Assembly: GCA_003510825.1 (NCBI GenBank)
Contig: DOKO01000060.1
Location: forward strand, 1 to 6,256
DNA length: 6,256 nt
Direction of reading: 5' to 3'
Origin: Stenotrophomonas sp.
GTDB lineage: Bacteria; Pseudomonadota; Gammaproteobacteria; Xanthomonadales; Xanthomonadaceae
The position numbers and the translations under genes were made by a program. Shown piece by piece: positions 4,460-6,256 of this stretch. The notes beneath the pieces were generated by a model. It was not told the origin of the DNA. It was given only the letters and a program-made list of their open reading frames with translations, and searched no databases. How positions within the stretch are numbered: position 1 is the first letter of the stretch; each line of letters opens with the position of its first letter.

Positions 4460-6256
4460 TCAGAACCGGTAACTCACCTCGGCACCGAAGATGCGGGGGT
4501 GATCCACCGGGCCGTAATAGTTGCCGTCACGACCGAAGGCCAGGTTGTCGAAGATCAGGCCGTTGATGCGCCGCTTGTCGGTCAGGTTCTGCACGTACAG
4601 CCGGGTGCTCCACGGCCCCGTTTCGTACCCCACCTGCAGCCCCAGCACCGCCACCGCCGGCTGGAACGCGCGGTTGCGCTCATCCAGTGCACTGGAACCG
4701 GTGAACTGCGATTCCACCCGCGCATACAGCCCCGAGTCGAACTGGTAGCGCGCGGCCAGATAGCCGGTGTAATGCGGGGTCAGCTTGACCCGCTTGCCGG
4801 CAAGGTTCTGCTCCGCGCTGACCCACAGCTTGGTGTACTTCGCGTCGACGTAGCCGACGTTGGCCATCAGGCTCAGCCCCGGCAGCACGTCGAAGACACC
4901 TTCCAGCTCGGCGCCGCGCGAGCGGATCGAGGCATCCGAACCCACATAGTCCGATGAGATCGGCCGACCATCGGCATCGGTAGCGACCTGGATTTCCTGC
5001 CAGTTGTCCGACGTGATGTGGAACAGCGCCCCGCCGATGTGGCCGCGGCCACCGGCCAGGTTCATCTTGAAGCCCAGTTCGTGGCTCCACATGCGCTCGG
5101 ATTCGTAACGCAGCACCTTGTCGTTGACCACGTCACTCTGCGCAGCCGCGAGGTTGAAGCCACCGGGGATGTAGCCCTTTGCCGAGGCCGCGTAGAAGGA
5201 CAGGTCATCGCTGGCGTCGTAGCGCAGCGACACGCGCGGCAGAGTGGCCGAGAACGTGTGGGCCAGCGCAGCGTCGCGGTACAGCACCAGGCCACCGGCG
5301 CCCAGGTCCAGCGCACCGGCGCGCTGCTCGGTGGAACGTCGCGCCTGCTCGTGGCGCAGACCGACGCTGGCGGTCAGCTTCGGCAGCGCCGGCAAGGTGT
5401 AGCTGGCAGTGGCGAACACGCTGTAGTCCTCGCCCTTGGAGGTCTGCCGCGGCGCAAGGTTGTAGCTGTCCAGCCCGCGCGTGGCAGGCCCGACGAACGT
5501 ACCGAGAATGGAGTCCTTGCCGGTGCGGTAGGTCGCCACGCCGGCCATCCAGGTCAGCGCCTGGTCGCTGGGTGAGCTGAAGCGCGCCTCGCCCGTCCAT
5601 TCGTTCTTCTTGTCGTAGATGCGGCCGGCCAGTGCAGCGCTGGCGGTCATGTCGAAGTCGTAGCCGGCCGACATCACCTCCTCGCCGCGGTAGGAGGTGG
5701 CCACATCCAGCGTGCCCGCCTGCAGCTGCCATTGCGCGCTCAGGCCTGCGACGGTTTCATCCTTCTCGGTGCGCTTGGGCGCATCGTTGATGTAGGTGAA
5801 ATCGCCGGCCTGGCGACCGCCGTTGAGCGTGCTGCCGTAGGTGCGGTTGTACAGGCCGGTATCCAGCGGCAGGTACTCGTACTCGAACATGCCCGGCGCA
5901 CGCGTGCGCAGGTGGTAGGCCAGCGCGTTGACCTGCACGTAATCGCTGGGGCGCCAGCGCAGCTTGCCCTGCAGGTAGCCTTCATCCACCTTGCCGCGCG
6001 CACCGGACGGCGTCAGGTTCTTCAGGTAGGCATCCTCCTGCGAACCCATGAAGGCGACCGAGCCGGTCAGCGCGCCGCCCTTGTCCAACGGACCGGACAG
6101 GAAGCCATCCAGCGCGGTACCGCCGCCGTTGCCGAACCAGGTGTGGCGCAGGTTCACTTCGCCTTCGGTGGAATCGGACGGGCCGCGCGTGCGTACCAGC
6201 ACCAGGCCTGATTCACTGTTGGCACCGTACAGCGTGCCCTGCGGGCCGCGCAGCAC
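4460..6256 (-). CDS. TonB-dependent outer-membrane receptor, C-terminal 598 residues
   Basis: Partial gene: the frame is open to the right edge and the N-terminus (signal peptide, TonB box, first part of the plug) is missing. The first visible codon is GTG, an internal valine, since it begins the plug motif VLRGPQGTLYGANSESG (1-17 of the visible part), never a protein start. The end of the plug (LVLVRTRGP, 18-26) leads into a full 22-strand-type barrel, with KGYIPGGFN (360-368), SRGAELEG (446-453), VQNLTDKR (555-562) and the terminal aromatic Phe598 (SYRF) needed for barrel assembly. The overall pattern is closest to siderophore receptors of the FyuA kind, as I remember that sequence. It imports a bulky ligand with energy from TonB-ExbBD. 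The visible part has no Cys and only nine scattered His, so it lacks the His-rich loops of the zinc receptor ZnuD. It converges with the MerC gene, so it is not in the Zur-box operon. Ligand unknown; a metal chelate is a reasonable guess. Confidence 0.93.
   Translation of the reverse strand: MLRGPQGTLYGANSESGLVLVRTRGPSDSTEGEVNLRHTWFGNGGGTALDGFLSGPLDKGGALTGSVAFMGSQEDAYLKNLTPSGARGKVDEGYLQGKLRWRPSDYVQVNALAYHLRTRAPGMFEYEYLPLDTGLYNRTYGSTLNGGRQAGDFTYINDAPKRTEKDETVAGLSAQWQLQAGTLDVATSYRGEEVMSAGYDFDMTASAALAGRIYDKKNEWTGEARFSSPSDQALTWMAGVATYRTGKDSILGTFVGPATRGLDSYNLAPRQTSKGEDYSVFATASYTLPALPKLTASVGLRHEQARRSTEQRAGALDLGAGGLVLYRDAALAHTFSATLPRVSLRYDASDDLSFYAASAKGYIPGGFNLAAAQSDVVNDKVLRYESERMWSHELGFKMNLAGGRGHIGGALFHITSDNWQEIQVATDADGRPISSDYVGSDASIRSRGAELEGVFDVLPGLSLMANVGYVDAKYTKLWVSAEQNLAGKRVKLTPHYTGYLAARYQFDSGLYARVESQFTGSSALDERNRAFQPAVAVLGLQVGYETGPWSTRLYVQNLTDKRRINGLIFDNLAFGRDGNYYGPVDHPRIFGAEVSYRF

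Noticed and set aside
6254..6256. GTG at the right edge as start of the TonB receptor
   Set aside because: It encodes the Val of VLRGPQGTLYG, an internal plug motif; the gene is cut by the window edge.

Overview
This GC-rich window most likely comes from Stenotrophomonas (Xanthomonadaceae). The main clue is the intergenic spacer at 4356-4454, which carries GTAG-led palindromic units of the kind scattered through S. maltophilia genomes. High-GC codon use and the gene families fit this. Genus is an inference; no search was run.

Layout. The left 3.9 kb is one tightly packed minus-strand operon, read from right to left: a periplasmic DUF2796 protein (3317-3856), an ABC ATPase (2625-3320), a MacB/FtsX-type permease (1379-2632), two consecutive DUF3299 lipoproteins (824-1375 and 175-834) and the first 58 codons of a membrane-anchored protein that runs off the left edge (1-175). 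Neighbouring genes overlap by 1 to 11 nt, or are 3 nt apart. A divergent plus-strand gene for a small MerC-domain membrane protein (3889-4359) starts 32 bp from the operon's first codon. It converges on the C-terminal 598 codons of a TonB-dependent receptor (4460-6256, minus strand), whose N-terminus lies beyond the right edge.

How the parts may work together. DUF2796 protein, MacB-like ATPase and permease, and DUF3299 lipoprotein match, from memory, the set described as ZrgA-D, a Zur-regulated zinc acquisition system of Vibrio cholerae. The 32-bp divergent control region holds a perfect inverted repeat (TGTTAC-TAT-GTAACA, 3872-3886) that resembles a Zur operator and sits where it could silence both directions. 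I infer a zinc-starvation locus: periplasmic metal capture by the DUF2796 protein, an ATP-driven transenvelope machine with two lipoprotein partners, and a co-controlled MerC-domain membrane protein. The TonB receptor may bring a metal chelate across the outer membrane, but its promoter is not visible and its link to zinc rests on position only.

Unusual points are the type VII (mechanotransmission) ABC architecture in a putative metal uptake locus, the tandem DUF3299 paralogues, the probable leaderless start of the MerC gene, and its stop codon being supplied by the GTAG head of a REP unit.
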